The notes under the pieces are model-generated. The model was given only the letters and a program-made list of their open reading frames with translations, was not told the DNA's origin and searched no databases. Positions 16,302-25,006 of a DNA stretch of 64,000 nt are shown one piece after another. Both the position numbers and the translations under genes were made by a program. The DNA is from Phenylobacterium sp. (GTDB lineage: Bacteria; Pseudomonadota; Alphaproteobacteria; Caulobacterales; Caulobacteraceae). The stretch's first letter is position 1. Every line of letters begins with the position of its first letter. The stretch is taken from contig NZ_JAUXSP010000018.1 of the NCBI RefSeq assembly GCF_030679875.1, forward strand, positions 62,001 through 126,000, given 5' to 3'.

Positions 16302-18515
16302 ATGTCCTATGTCTCATCCCCGCCCGCCCAGGGGGCGCCAAAGACCGGTCCGGTCCAAGGTTGGGATGTAGATCTGGCGGCGTCTGGCGACCGGTTCTTC
16401 AACCGGGAAATATCCTGGCTCGCCTTCAATGAGCGCGTGCTCTCGGAGAGCAAGAATCCCCGCCACCCGCTGTTGGAGCGGCTGCGGTTCCTGTCGATCT
16501 CGGCCAACAATCTCGATGAATTCTACATGGTCCGCGTGGCGGGCCTGAAGGCGCAGGTCCGCGAACGCGTCCGCTCGGTCAGTCAGGACGGGCTGACTGC
16601 CGCCGAGCAGCTGGAGCGGGTCAACGCCGAGGCGGCGATGCTGATGACCGACCAGCAGACCCGTTGGCGCGACCTCCGACAGGAACTGGCGAGCGAAGGC
16701 CTGCGGCTCATTGAGGCCGACGAGGTGACCCCGGCCGAGCGGGCCAGCCTTGAGGCGGCCTTCCTCAACCTGGTCTTCCCGATCCTGACCCCCCTGGCCA
16801 TCGACCCGGCGCACCCCTTTCCGTTCATTCCGAATCTGGCCTTCTCCCTCGCCCTGACTCTCCGGCGCGACGCTGACGGGCGGAAGTTCAACGCCCTGGT
16901 GCCCGTCCCCGCCCAGGTCGCCCGGTTCTGGCAGTTGGAGACCCCGCGCGTCGGACGCAAGCCCGCCCGGCCGCAGCGGCGGTTCATCTCGCTGGAGGGC
17001 ATGGTCGCGCTGTTTGTCGACCACCTGTTCCCAGGCTGCGATGTGGAGGCCAGCGGCGTTTTCCGTCTGATCCGCGATTCCGACGTGGAGATCGAGGAGG
17101 AGGCCGAGGATCTGGTGCGCGAGTTCGAGGCGCGCCTGAAGCAGAGACGTCTGGGCTCGGTTGTTCGGGTCGAGATTGAACAGGCCATGCCGGAGGCCCT
17201 GCGCGGCTTCATCTGTGAGAACCTCAGCGCTCAACCTGATGATGTCCTGCTCGTCGATGGCCTGCTGGGCTTGGACGAGCTGTCGCAGCTCATTCCGTCT
17301 GATCGCCCGGACCTGAAGTTCAAGCCCTTCACCGCCCGTTTCCCGGAGCGGATTCTGGATCATGGCGGCGACTGCTTCTCGGCGATTCGGGAGAAGGACA
17401 TCCTGGTCCATCATCCCTTCGAGAGCTTCGATGTGGTGGTGCAGTTCGTCCGCCAGGCGGCCCGCGACCCCCACGTCCTGGCCATCAAACAGACCCTGTA
17501 CCGCACCTCATCAGACAGCCCGATCGTCGCGGCCCTCATCGAGGCCGCCGAGAATGGCAAGAACGTCACCGCCGTCATCGAGATCAAGGCGCGGTTCGAC
17601 GAAGAGGCCAACCTAAAATGGGCCCGCGATCTGGAGCGGGCCGGCGTCCACGTGGTCTTCGGCTTCGTGGAGTACAAGACCCACGCCAAGCTCTCTGTGG
17701 TGGTCCGCCGGGAAGGCGACCAGGTTCGGACCTACTGCCACTATGGGACCGGCAACTACCATCCGGTGACGGCGCGGATCTATACCGACCTGTCCCTGTT
17801 CACCACCGATCCGGCCCTGGCCCGGGACTCCTCACGGGTGTTCAACTTCATCACCGGCTACGCCCAGCCGACGAAGCTCGAGCGGCTGTCCTTCTCGCCC
17901 ATCACCATGAAGCGCGATCTGGTCGCCCTGATTCAGAACGAAGCGGCCAACGCCAGGGCCGGCAAGCCCGCCGCCATCTGGGCCAAGATGAACGCCCTGG
18001 TCGACCCGGAGGTCATCGACGCCCTTTACGGCGCCAGCCACGACGGCGTGTCCATCGATCTCGTCATCCGAGGAATCTGCTGTCTGCGTCCTGGCGTGCC
18101 AGGCCTGTCCGAGAACATCCGGGTCAAGAGCATTGTCGGACGCTTCCTGGAGCACTCACGCATTGTGGCCTTCGCCAATGGCCACGCCATGCCGTCGAGC
18201 AAGGCCAGGGTGTTCATCTCGTCGGCGGACTGGATGCCGCGCAATCTGGACCGCCGGGTCGAGAGCCTCGTGCCGGTGGAAAACCCCACGGTCCACCAGC
18301 AGGTCCTGCAACAGATCATGGTGGCGAACCTCAAGGATGAAGCTCAGAGCTGGACCCTGAACGCCCAGGGGGGCTACACCCGCGATCCCAACTGGGACCA
18401 CCCCAGCGCCTTTTCCGCGCACGAGTATTTCATGACCAATCCAAGCCTCTCTGGCCGTGGCCAGCGAGTAAAGGACATGCCGCGCGCGATCGACCATGTC
18501 GCCGCCAGAACCTAG
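16302..18515 (+). CDS. ppk: Polyphosphate kinase 1
   Basis: PPK1 reversibly polymerises the gamma phosphate of ATP into polyphosphate. The 737-residue protein has the N domain ([19 protein letters not shown]), head domain, and two phospholipase-D-like C domains with the autophosphorylated histidine in [11 protein letters not shown] (residue 461) and [10 protein letters not shown] downstream. RSLAFS-like [13 protein letters not shown] and [15 protein letters not shown] are also typical. The last 20 bases overlap the ppx start (18496-18515), coupling synthesis and degradation enzymes. The upstream neighbour is hdaA. Confidence 0.97.
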   Translation: MSYVSSPPAQGAPKTGPVQGWDVDLAASGDRFFNREISWLAFNERVLSESKNPRHPLLERLRFLSISANNLDEFYMVRVAGLKAQVRERVRSVSQDGLTAAEQLERVNAEAAMLMTDQQTRWRDLRQELASEGLRLIEADEVTPAERASLEAAFLNLVFPILTPLAIDPAHPFPFIPNLAFSLALTLRRDADGRKFNALVPVPAQVARFWQLETPRVGRKPARPQRRFISLEGMVALFVDHLFPGCDVEASGVFRLIRDSDVEIEEEAEDLVREFEARLKQRRLGSVVRVEIEQAMPEALRGFICENLSAQPDDVLLVDGLLGLDELSQLIPSDRPDLKFKPFTARFPERILDHGGDCFSAIREKDILVHHPFESFDVVVQFVRQAARDPHVLAIKQTLYRTSSDSPIVAALIEAAENGKNVTAVIEIKARFDEEANLKWARDLERAGVHVVFGFVEYKTHAKLSVVVRREGDQVRTYCHYGTGNYHPVTARIYTDLSLFTTDPALARDSSRVFNFITGYAQPTKLERLSFSPITMKRDLVALIQNEAANARAGKPAAIWAKMNALVDPEVIDALYGASHDGVSIDLVIRGICCLRPGVPGLSENIRVKSIVGRFLEHSRIVAFANGHAMPSSKARVFISSADWMPRNLDRRVESLVPVENPTVHQQVLQQIMVANLKDEAQSWTLNAQGGYTRDPNWDHPSAFSAHEYFMTNPSLSGRGQRVKDMPRAIDHVAART

Positions 18516-19992
18516 ATCCGACAGCCGCCAGGCGGCGGTCATCGACGTCGGCTCGAACTCGGTTCGTCTGGTCATCTACCGGCTTGAGGGCCGGGCCATC
18601 TGGACCGTCTATAACGAGAAGGCCCTCGCCGGCCTCGGCCGGGACATGGCCGACACCGGGCGGCTGGCGCCTGACGGGATCGAGGTGGCTCTGGGCGCCC
18701 TGCGCCGCTTCCGCGCCATCCTGCAGGACTGGGCCCCTGACGACGTGATCGCCGTGGCGACCGCCGCCGTCCGCGAAGCCGAGGATGGGCCGGCCTTCGC
18801 CGACCATGTCCGGGCCGAGCTGGGCCTGCCTCTCCGTGTCCTTTCTGGCGAGGAAGAGGCCTATTTCGCCGCCGCCGGGGTGCTGGCTGGCCATCCGGCC
18901 GCCCAAGGCCTGGTCGGGGATCTGGGCGGCTCCAGTCTGGAGCTGGTGAAGGTCGGGCCAGACGGCCCGGCGCCGGGCCTGACCCTGCCCCTTGGTCCGT
19001 TCGCCCTCGGCGCCCCGCGGGTGCTGGACGTGGAGCCGACCCGACACCTCATCGCCGACAGCCTCCGCCCCCTCGCCGGCGCGCTTGGCGGCGGCGAGTT
19101 TCATGCCGTCGGCGGCGCCTGGCGCAATCTTGGCCTGCTACACATGGTCATGACGGACTACCCCTTGCGGGTGGCCCATCAGTACGAGATGTCGCGCACC
19201 GAGGCCCTGGATCTGACGCGGTTTGTCGTGCGCCAGTCACGGTCCTCCCTGGAGCGCATCGTCGGCCTGTCCAAGAAGCGCTACGAGACCCTGCCCTATG
19301 CGGCGCTGGTGCTGGAAACCCTGATCGAGCAGCTTGGCCTTGAGCGGATCGTCGTCTCGGCCTTTGGCCTGCGAGAGGGCCTGCTGTGGGACGGCATGGA
19401 CGAGATTGTCCGCCGCCGCGACCCCCTGCTGGAAGGCTGCGAGGCGATGAGCGTCATGCGGGGGCTGTCGGCAGGTGACATGGCGCAGGCCCTGGATCGT
19501 TGGCTCGCGCCAGCCTTCGCCACGCTGGAACCCGTGTTCGGCTCAAGAGACCCGTTGCTGATCGCCGCCGCCTGCCGGCTCGCGGACCTGGGGGGGCGCC
19601 TGCACCCCGATCACCGGGCCGAGCTAGCCTTCGCCCAGGTGCTTCGTGCGCCGATCGCCGGCATGTCGCACGCCGAGCGCTGCTTCCTGGCCCTGGCGAC
19701 GTTCGCCCGCCATTCCGCCTCAAGCAGCGCGCCAGAGCCTGATACGCTAAGCCGCGTGCTAACCGTCGAGCGGCGGGCCCGGGCCCGGGCGCTGGGGGCG
19801 GCCCTGCGTCTGGGCTGTGACTTGTCGGGCAGGAACGGCCGGCTCCTGGCCAAGGCTGAACTGGCCATCGAGGGGATGTCCCTGCGCCTGTCCGCCGCCG
19901 AGGGCTGGTCAGATCTGCTGCTCGGGGAACAGACGGCCAAGCGCGCCGCGACTCTGGCCGGGGCGCTGAAGCTCAAACTCGCCCTGACCTGA
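18496..19992 (+). CDS. ppx: Exopolyphosphatase (Ppx/GppA family)
   Basis: Ppx removes terminal phosphates from polyphosphate and in some members hydrolyses pppGpp. The 498-residue ASKHA-fold protein shows [16 protein letters not shown] (13-28), [25 protein letters not shown] and [13 protein letters not shown], the phosphate loops of the family. A C-terminal domain (about 310-498) follows, containing [21 protein letters not shown], an HD-like helix bundle. The start lies inside the end of ppk. Its stop is only 2 bases from the stop of convergent rnd. Confidence 0.94.
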   Translation: MSPPEPRSDSRQAAVIDVGSNSVRLVIYRLEGRAIWTVYNEKALAGLGRDMADTGRLAPDGIEVALGALRRFRAILQDWAPDDVIAVATAAVREAEDGPAFADHVRAELGLPLRVLSGEEEAYFAAAGVLAGHPAAQGLVGDLGGSSLELVKVGPDGPAPGLTLPLGPFALGAPRVLDVEPTRHLIADSLRPLAGALGGGEFHAVGGAWRNLGLLHMVMTDYPLRVAHQYEMSRTEALDLTRFVVRQSRSSLERIVGLSKKRYETLPYAALVLETLIEQLGLERIVVSAFGLREGLLWDGMDEIVRRRDPLLEGCEAMSVMRGLSAGDMAQALDRWLAPAFATLEPVFGSRDPLLIAAACRLADLGGRLHPDHRAELAFAQVLRAPIAGMSHAERCFLALATFARHSASSSAPEPDTLSRVLTVERRARARALGAALRLGCDLSGRNGRLLAKAELAIEGMSLRLSAAEGWSDLLLGEQTAKRAATLAGALKLKLALT

Positions 19993-19994
19993 GG

Positions 19995-21167
19995 TCAGGC
20001 GCCGGCTTTCGGGGCGCGACGAACCTCGACCACCCGGACGCGGGCGCCATCCAGCACCAGGGCCAATTCCCCGCGCTTGATCCGCAGGGCGTCGGCGCCA
20101 AAGGCCTCCAGACGCCAGCCCTTCAAGGCCTGGCTGTCGGCCTCGTCATCATTGGCGATCATTTCGAGGTCAGAGACGGTCGCGATCAGCTTGGAGGCCA
20201 CCCCCGTATCCTCCGCCCTTGCCTTGAGCAGCACCTTGAGAAGCTCGACCACCGCCCCGGCGGCCGGCGAACTAGCCGGCTTGGCCCGTTCGACCACAGG
20301 TCCATGGGCTTCTGGACTCTTCAAGGCCTCGCGGATCGCCTCAAGGAGATCCGGGCCAAACTTTGAGCCGGAAAAGCCCTTGGGCACGGACCTCAGCCGA
20401 TCCAAGCCAGCGGCGTCTGTGGGAGCCTGGGTCGCCACCTCGTCGATGGCCTCATCTTTCAGGATCCGGCCGCGCGGCTGGTCACGCTGCTGCGCGGTGC
20501 GCTCCCGCCAGGCCGCGACCGCCTTGTAGACCGCCATGTACTTGGCCGTATGCCGGCGCGGTTTCAGGCGCTTCCAGGCGTTCTCGGGCGTCACGTCATA
20601 GTTGGCCAGATCCGTCAGGGCCTGCATCTCGTCGGTCACCCAGACGAGGCGGTTCTCCTTCTCCAACCGCTCGCGCAGCATGGGATAGAGCTTGGCCAGG
20701 TGGGTCACATCGGCGAGCGCATAGGTCAGCTGCGACTCCGCCAGGGGACGCCTGGCCCAGTCGGTGAAGCGGCTCGACTTGTCGAGCTCGATCTTCAGCA
20801 TCTGGCGGACCAGGGCGTCATAGGCGATCTGCTCGCCGAACCCTGCGGCCATGCCAGCCACCTGAGTGTCGAACAGGGGCCGCGGCATAGCCTTGAGGTT
20901 GTTGAAGATCTCGACGTCCTGGCGGGCGGCGTGGAACACCTTGAGGATGCTCTCGTCGCGCATGACTTCCAGGAACGGCTCAAGGTCCATGCCCTCGGCC
21001 ATGGGGTCGATGACCGCTTCATCGCTGGCGGTCGCCGCCTGGATCAGACAGAGCTTGGGCCAGTAGGTGGTCTCGCGCATGAACTCGGTGTCTACGGCGA
21101 CGAAGGGCTGGCCTTTCAGTCTGTCGCAGAACGCCGCGAGTTCGGCGGTGGTTGTAATCGGCGTCAT
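19995..21167 (-). CDS. rnd: Ribonuclease D
   Basis: RNase D is a 3'-5' exoribonuclease for tRNA and other stable RNA 3' ends. The DEDDy active site is complete: D26 and E28 (VAVDTEFMRETTYWP), D84 (HAARQDVEIF), and Y149 and D153 (LTYALADVTHL). A HRDC domain follows at about 205-285 (AWRERTAQQRDQPRGRILKDEAI). The ATG at 21167 (MTPITTTAEL) gives 390 residues, the normal length. An upstream start at 21281 would run into the purM start region and is not supported. Confidence 0.95.
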   Translation of the reverse strand: MTPITTTAELAAFCDRLKGQPFVAVDTEFMRETTYWPKLCLIQAATASDEAVIDPMAEGMDLEPFLEVMRDESILKVFHAARQDVEIFNNLKAMPRPLFDTQVAGMAAGFGEQIAYDALVRQMLKIELDKSSRFTDWARRPLAESQLTYALADVTHLAKLYPMLRERLEKENRLVWVTDEMQALTDLANYDVTPENAWKRLKPRRHTAKYMAVYKAVAAWRERTAQQRDQPRGRILKDEAIDEVATQAPTDAAGLDRLRSVPKGFSGSKFGPDLLEAIREALKSPEAHGPVVERAKPASSPAAGAVVELLKVLLKARAEDTGVASKLIATVSDLEMIANDDEADSQALKGWRLEAFGADALRIKRGELALVLDGARVRVVEVRRAPKAGA

Positions 21168-21265
21168 CACGTAGCTATAGCCTCGCGCGCGACCGAGTCT
21201 GCAAGCGCCCGATGCGAGGGCGCCCCACTTTTTATTTACGCCTCCCCTGAGGCGAGGGCTTTGAA

Positions 21266-22291
21266 ATGACCGAACGGCCAAACGGGCTGACCTACGCCCA
21301 GGCGGGTGTCGACATCGACGCCGGCAACGCGCTTGTGGACGCCATAAAGCCGCTGGCCAAGGCGACGCGGCGGCCGGGCGCAGAAGCGTCTCTGGGCGGC
21401 TTCGGGGCGCTCTTCGACCTCAAGGCGGCCGGCTATGACGATCCGCTGCTGGTCACCACCACCGACGGCGTCGGCACCAAGCTGAAGATCGCCATCGAGA
21501 CCGGGCTGCACGACACGGTCGGGATCGACCTGGTGGCCATGTGCGTCAACGACCTGCTGGCCCAGGGCGCCGAACCCCTGATGTTCCTGGACTATCTGGC
21601 CACCAGCAAGCTGGACGTCGCCGTCGCCACGCGGGTGGTCGCGGGCATCGCCGAAGGCTGCAAGCTGGCCGGCGCCGCCCTGGTCGGCGGCGAAACCGCC
21701 GAAATGCCGGGCATGTACAACGGCGACGACTATGACCTGGCTGGCTTCTCCGTCGGCGCCGTGGACCGCAACCGGGTCCTGCCGCGAATGGATGACCAGG
21801 CGGCTGGCGACCTGCTGATCGGCCTGGCCTCCTCGGGCCCGCACTCCAACGGCTATTCGCTGATCCGCAAGATCGTCGAGCGCTCAGGGCTGGCCTGGGA
21901 CGCCCCGGCCCCCTTCGCCCAAGGCCAGACCCTGGCGCAAGCCCTGATGGTCCCCACCCGGATCTATGCCCGCAGCCTGACGCCCCTGATCAAGGCCGGC
22001 CAGCTCAAGGGCCTGGCGCACATTACCGGTGGCGGCCTGACTGAGAATCCCCCTCGGGCCATCGCGCCGGGCCTCGCGCCGCGCTTCGACTGGGAGGCCT
22101 GGACCTTGCCGCCGGTCTTCGCCTGGCTGGCCGAGGTCGGCGGCGTGGCGCAGGAGGAGATGCGCCGGACCTTCAACTGCGGTCTGGGCATGATCCTGAT
22201 CGTTGGCGCCGAAGACGCCCCGGCGGTCCTCGAGGCCCTTCTGGCGGCCGGCGAGGACGCCTTCATCTGCGGGGAGTTGGCGGCGGCCTGA
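21266..22291 (+). CDS. purM: Phosphoribosylformylglycinamidine cyclo-ligase (AIR synthetase)
   Basis: PurM closes FGAM to aminoimidazole ribotide with ATP in purine synthesis. The 341-residue protein shows [37 protein letters not shown] (ATP site), [43 protein letters not shown] and THITGGG-like [15 protein letters not shown]. It is divergent from rnd. purN, its frequent partner, is not next to it. A hairpin at 22312-22345 separates it from convergent ndk. Confidence 0.97.
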   Translation: MTERPNGLTYAQAGVDIDAGNALVDAIKPLAKATRRPGAEASLGGFGALFDLKAAGYDDPLLVTTTDGVGTKLKIAIETGLHDTVGIDLVAMCVNDLLAQGAEPLMFLDYLATSKLDVAVATRVVAGIAEGCKLAGAALVGGETAEMPGMYNGDDYDLAGFSVGAVDRNRVLPRMDDQAAGDLLIGLASSGPHSNGYSLIRKIVERSGLAWDAPAPFAQGQTLAQALMVPTRIYARSLTPLIKAGQLKGLAHITGGGLTENPPRAIAPGLAPRFDWEAWTLPPVFAWLAEVGGVAQEEMRRTFNCGLGMILIVGAEDAPAVLEALLAAGEDAFICGELAAA

Positions 22292-22311
22292 GCCTGCCTT
22301 CAACGCCCATG

Positions 22312-22345
22312 AAAAAGGGCCGCAGCGCTCACCGCTGCGGCCCTT
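22312..22345 (-). terminator. Rho-independent terminator of ndk (possibly bidirectional)
   Basis: A 13-base perfect stem, AAGGGCCGCAGCG (22315-22327) with CGCTGCGGCCCTT (22333-22345), and a CTCAC loop. On the minus strand the stem is followed by TTTTT (22316-22312), a standard terminator for ndk. On the plus strand only CCTC follows, so its effect on purM is less certain. Confidence 0.85.
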
Positions 22346-22367
22346 CCTCATTCAGACTGTCCGTCGA

Positions 22368-22787
22368 TCAGCCGACGATCTGGTCTTCCGTGAAGAACTG
22401 AGCGATCTCCAGCTTGGCGTTGTCCTGGCTGTCCGAGCCATGAACCGAGTTTTCGCCGACATTCTTGGCGAACAGCTTGCGGATCGTGCCTTCGGCGGCC
22501 TGTTCCGGATTGGTCGCGCCCATGATCTCGCGATACTTGGCCACGGCGTTCTCGCCTTCCAGGACTTGGACCACCACCGGCGCAGAGGTCATCTGGCCGA
22601 CCAGCTCGCCATAGAACGGGCGCTCCTTGTGGACCTCGTAGAAGGTCTTGGCCTGGGCTTCGGTCATGCGAATCCGGCGCTGGGCGACGATGCGCAGGCC
22701 TGCGCCTTCGATCACCGCGTTGATCTTGCCGGTCAGGTTCCGCTCGGTCGCGTCCGGCTTGAGGATCGAGAAGGTGCGTTCGGTCAT
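22368..22787 (-). CDS. ndk: Nucleoside diphosphate kinase
   Basis: Ndk equilibrates nucleoside tri- and diphosphates through a phosphohistidine. The 139-residue protein shows [52 protein letters not shown] and NSVHGSDS with the catalytic histidine H116. The ATG at 22787 gives the normal length; longer readings are unsupported. It has its own candidate promoter (22843-22871) and a strong downstream hairpin, so it is probably a single-gene unit. Confidence 0.97.
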   Translation of the reverse strand: MTERTFSILKPDATERNLTGKINAVIEGAGLRIVAQRRIRMTEAQAKTFYEVHKERPFYGELVGQMTSAPVVVQVLEGENAVAKYREIMGATNPEQAAEGTIRKLFAKNVGENSVHGSDSQDNAKLEIAQFFTEDQIVG

Positions 22788-22842
22788 GGGATTTTTCTTC
22801 AGGAATGGGGTCTTGGGGCGGGGTTTCGCCCAGAGGCGCGCG

Positions 22843-22871
22843 TGTATAGCCCTGAGACCCGCCCACGCCAA
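22843..22871 (-). promoter_or_regulatory. Candidate promoter of ndk
   Basis: On the minus strand TTGGCG (22871-22866) and TATACA (22848-22843) are separated by exactly 17 bases. The sequence GCTATAC also fits the Caulobacter -10. It lies 56 bases upstream of the ndk start. The remainder of the 265-base ndk/ABC-F gap has TTGACCG near 22990 but no matching -10. Confidence 0.45.
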
Positions 22872-23052
22872 GCCGCAGCGGGCGATACCCCCTGACGCGG
22901 GAGGCCCCGTCTGCTATGAGCGCGGCCACGGTCGGGACGGCGGCGGCGCAGATCTCGAGTTTCCCGGCCTTTCCCCCTCACGGCGCTCTTGACCGTGCCG
23001 CCGAGTCCGCGCCCCTGCGGGCCGCCCCCTCTTTTGTTGTGCCCTGACTGAT

Positions 23053-24933
23053 ATGCTGCAAATTCAAGATCTCGTCTTCGACGCCTGGGGCCGCCGTTTC
23101 TTTGACGGGGCCACCGTCACCCTCCCCCGCAACGCCAAGGTCAGCCTCGTCGGCCGAAACGGCATCGGCAAGTCGACCCTGTTCAAATTGATCAAGGGCG
23201 AACTTGTGCTGGGATCGGGCGAGATCAGCCTGCCTAAGGGCGCACGGCTGGGCTCCGTCGATCAGGAGCACCCCGCCACTCCGGTATCGCTGCTGGACAC
23301 GGTGCTCGCCGCTGACGAAATCCGTCACGGCCTGTTAGCAGACCTTGAGACCGCCGAGCCCGAGCACATGGGCGAAATCTATGCCCGCCTGATCGAGATC
23401 GACGCGGACCGGGCGCCGTCCCGGGCCGCGGAAATCCTGGCCGGCCTGGGTTTCTCGACCGACGATCTGGAACGGCCGATGTCGGAGTTCTCCGGCGGCT
23501 GGCGAATGCGGGTGGCCCTGGCCGCCGCCCTGTTCTCCGAGCCGGACATGCTGCTCCTGGACGAGCCGACCAATTATCTCGACCTCGAAGGGGCGCTCTG
23601 GCTCGAAGCCCGCCTGCGCACCTATCCCTACAACGCCCTGGTCATCAGCCATGACCGGGAATTGCTGAATAACTCCATCGACCACACCCTGCATCTGGCG
23701 GACGGCAAGCTGACCCTCTATGCGGGCGGCTACGACGCGTTCGAGACCCAGCGCGCCGAAAAGGCCCGGCTGCAGGAGGCCATGCGCTCGAAGATCGAGG
23801 CCAAGCGCGCCCATATGCAGTCCTTTGTCGACCGCTTCCGGGCCACGGCCAGCAAGGCGACCCAGGCCCAGTCGCGCCTGAAAGCCCTCGCCAAGCTGCC
23901 GGTGATCGACGCCGTGGGCAGCGAGAGCGTGGCGCCCTTCACCCTCCCCTCGCCAGAGCGTCCTTTGGCGCCGCCGTTGATCCGGCTGGAAGGCGTCAGC
24001 GTCGGCTATGGCGGACCGCCGATCCTGCGCGATCTCAACCTGCGCCTGGATGTCGATGACCGGATCGGCCTGCTGGGCGTCAATGGGGCGGGCAAATCCA
24101 CCTTCGCCAAGATGGTGGCCGAGGCCCTGGCCATCGAACACGGCCACATGCACCGCGACCGCCGTATGCGGGTGGGCTGGTTTCACCAGCACCAGATCGA
24201 AGCGCTGGACCCGACCGATACGCCGCTGGACATCATCCGCCGCGCCATGCCCGAGGCGTCCGAGGCCGCGCGGCGGTCAAGGCTGGCGCAGTACGGCTTC
24301 AACCGCGACAAGGTGGAGACCACCGTCGCCGACCTGTCCGGGGGCGAGCGGGCGCGGCTGTTGCTGAACATGGTCGCAGCCGAAGCGCCCCACCTGCTGA
24401 TCCTCGATGAACCGACCAACCACCTGGACATCGACTCCCGTCGCGCCCTGCTGGAGGCGCTGAACGACTACGCCGGCGCCGTCATCCTGATCACCCATGA
24501 CCGCTCGCTGATGGAGATGGTCGCCGACCGGCTTTGGCTGGCGGCCGATGGGTCGATCGCACCCTTCGAGGGCGATCTGGAAGACTACTCCCGGTATGTG
24601 ATCGAACGGGCCAAGGCCCGCGTCCGAGCCCCGTCACAGGTGCGGGAGGAAGCCCCTCCGCCACCACCGCCCCCACCCCCTGCGCGCAAGGCGCCCACCG
24701 GCAACGCCCGCCGTCGGGCTGAGGCCGCAGAGCAGGCCCTTGCCCGCGCTACGGATGCCGTCGCCAAGATCGACGCTCAGCTCAGCGACCCGGCCGTCTT
24801 CGCTGATGGTCCAGAAAAGGCCGCCGCGCTTGGTCGAGAGCGGACGAGGCTCCAGGGGCTTCTGGACTCCGCAGAAGCCGAATGGATGGCCGCCGTCGAG
24901 GCCTATGAGGCTTTGAAGTCTCCTGCGGCGTAA
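23053..24933 (+). CDS. ABC-F family ATPase (duplicated ABC domains, no membrane domain)
   Basis: ABC-F proteins act on ribosomes or in translation control rather than in transport. The 626-residue protein has two ABC domains. The first has Walker A GRNGIGKST (34-42), signature SGGWRMRVALA and LLLDEPTNYLDLE. The second (about 310-510) has GVNGAGKST, LSGGERARLLL and LILDEPTNHLDID. Between them is the charged linker (about 230-275) typical of the class. After the second domain comes a run of nine prolines (535-543) and a coiled-coil tail (about 550-620). It resembles Uup/YheS-type members; the exact subgroup is not decided here. ATG at 23053 starts at the usual position. Confidence 0.9.
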   Translation: MLQIQDLVFDAWGRRFFDGATVTLPRNAKVSLVGRNGIGKSTLFKLIKGELVLGSGEISLPKGARLGSVDQEHPATPVSLLDTVLAADEIRHGLLADLETAEPEHMGEIYARLIEIDADRAPSRAAEILAGLGFSTDDLERPMSEFSGGWRMRVALAAALFSEPDMLLLDEPTNYLDLEGALWLEARLRTYPYNALVISHDRELLNNSIDHTLHLADGKLTLYAGGYDAFETQRAEKARLQEAMRSKIEAKRAHMQSFVDRFRATASKATQAQSRLKALAKLPVIDAVGSESVAPFTLPSPERPLAPPLIRLEGVSVGYGGPPILRDLNLRLDVDDRIGLLGVNGAGKSTFAKMVAEALAIEHGHMHRDRRMRVGWFHQHQIEALDPTDTPLDIIRRAMPEASEAARRSRLAQYGFNRDKVETTVADLSGGERARLLLNMVAAEAPHLLILDEPTNHLDIDSRRALLEALNDYAGAVILITHDRSLMEMVADRLWLAADGSIAPFEGDLEDYSRYVIERAKARVRAPSQVREEAPPPPPPPPPARKAPTGNARRRAEAAEQALARATDAVAKIDAQLSDPAVFADGPEKAAALGRERTRLQGLLDSAEAEWMAAVEAYEALKSPAA

Positions 24934-25006
24934 GGGGTGCTGAATCTGATACGGTGATTGCGCCGGGGGGCAATTTTGCGTTTGTTCACACCCCAAGCTT
25001 AACCTC

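Noticed and set aside
16314..17474. Minus-strand frame of 386 codons inside ppk
   Set aside because: Antisense shadow of polyphosphate kinase.
20880..21281. Longer start of rnd reaching 21281
   Set aside because: The extra 38 residues have no family similarity and overlap the start of divergent purM; 21167 gives the normal length.
24958..24976. Possible terminator after the ABC-F gene (ATTGC...GCAATTTT)
   Set aside because: Only a 5-base stem with an 8-base loop; too weak to call.
25000..25006. TTAACC just before the hybrid kinase as a CtrA half-site
   Set aside because: Single half-site without a second TTAA at the right spacing; expected by chance.
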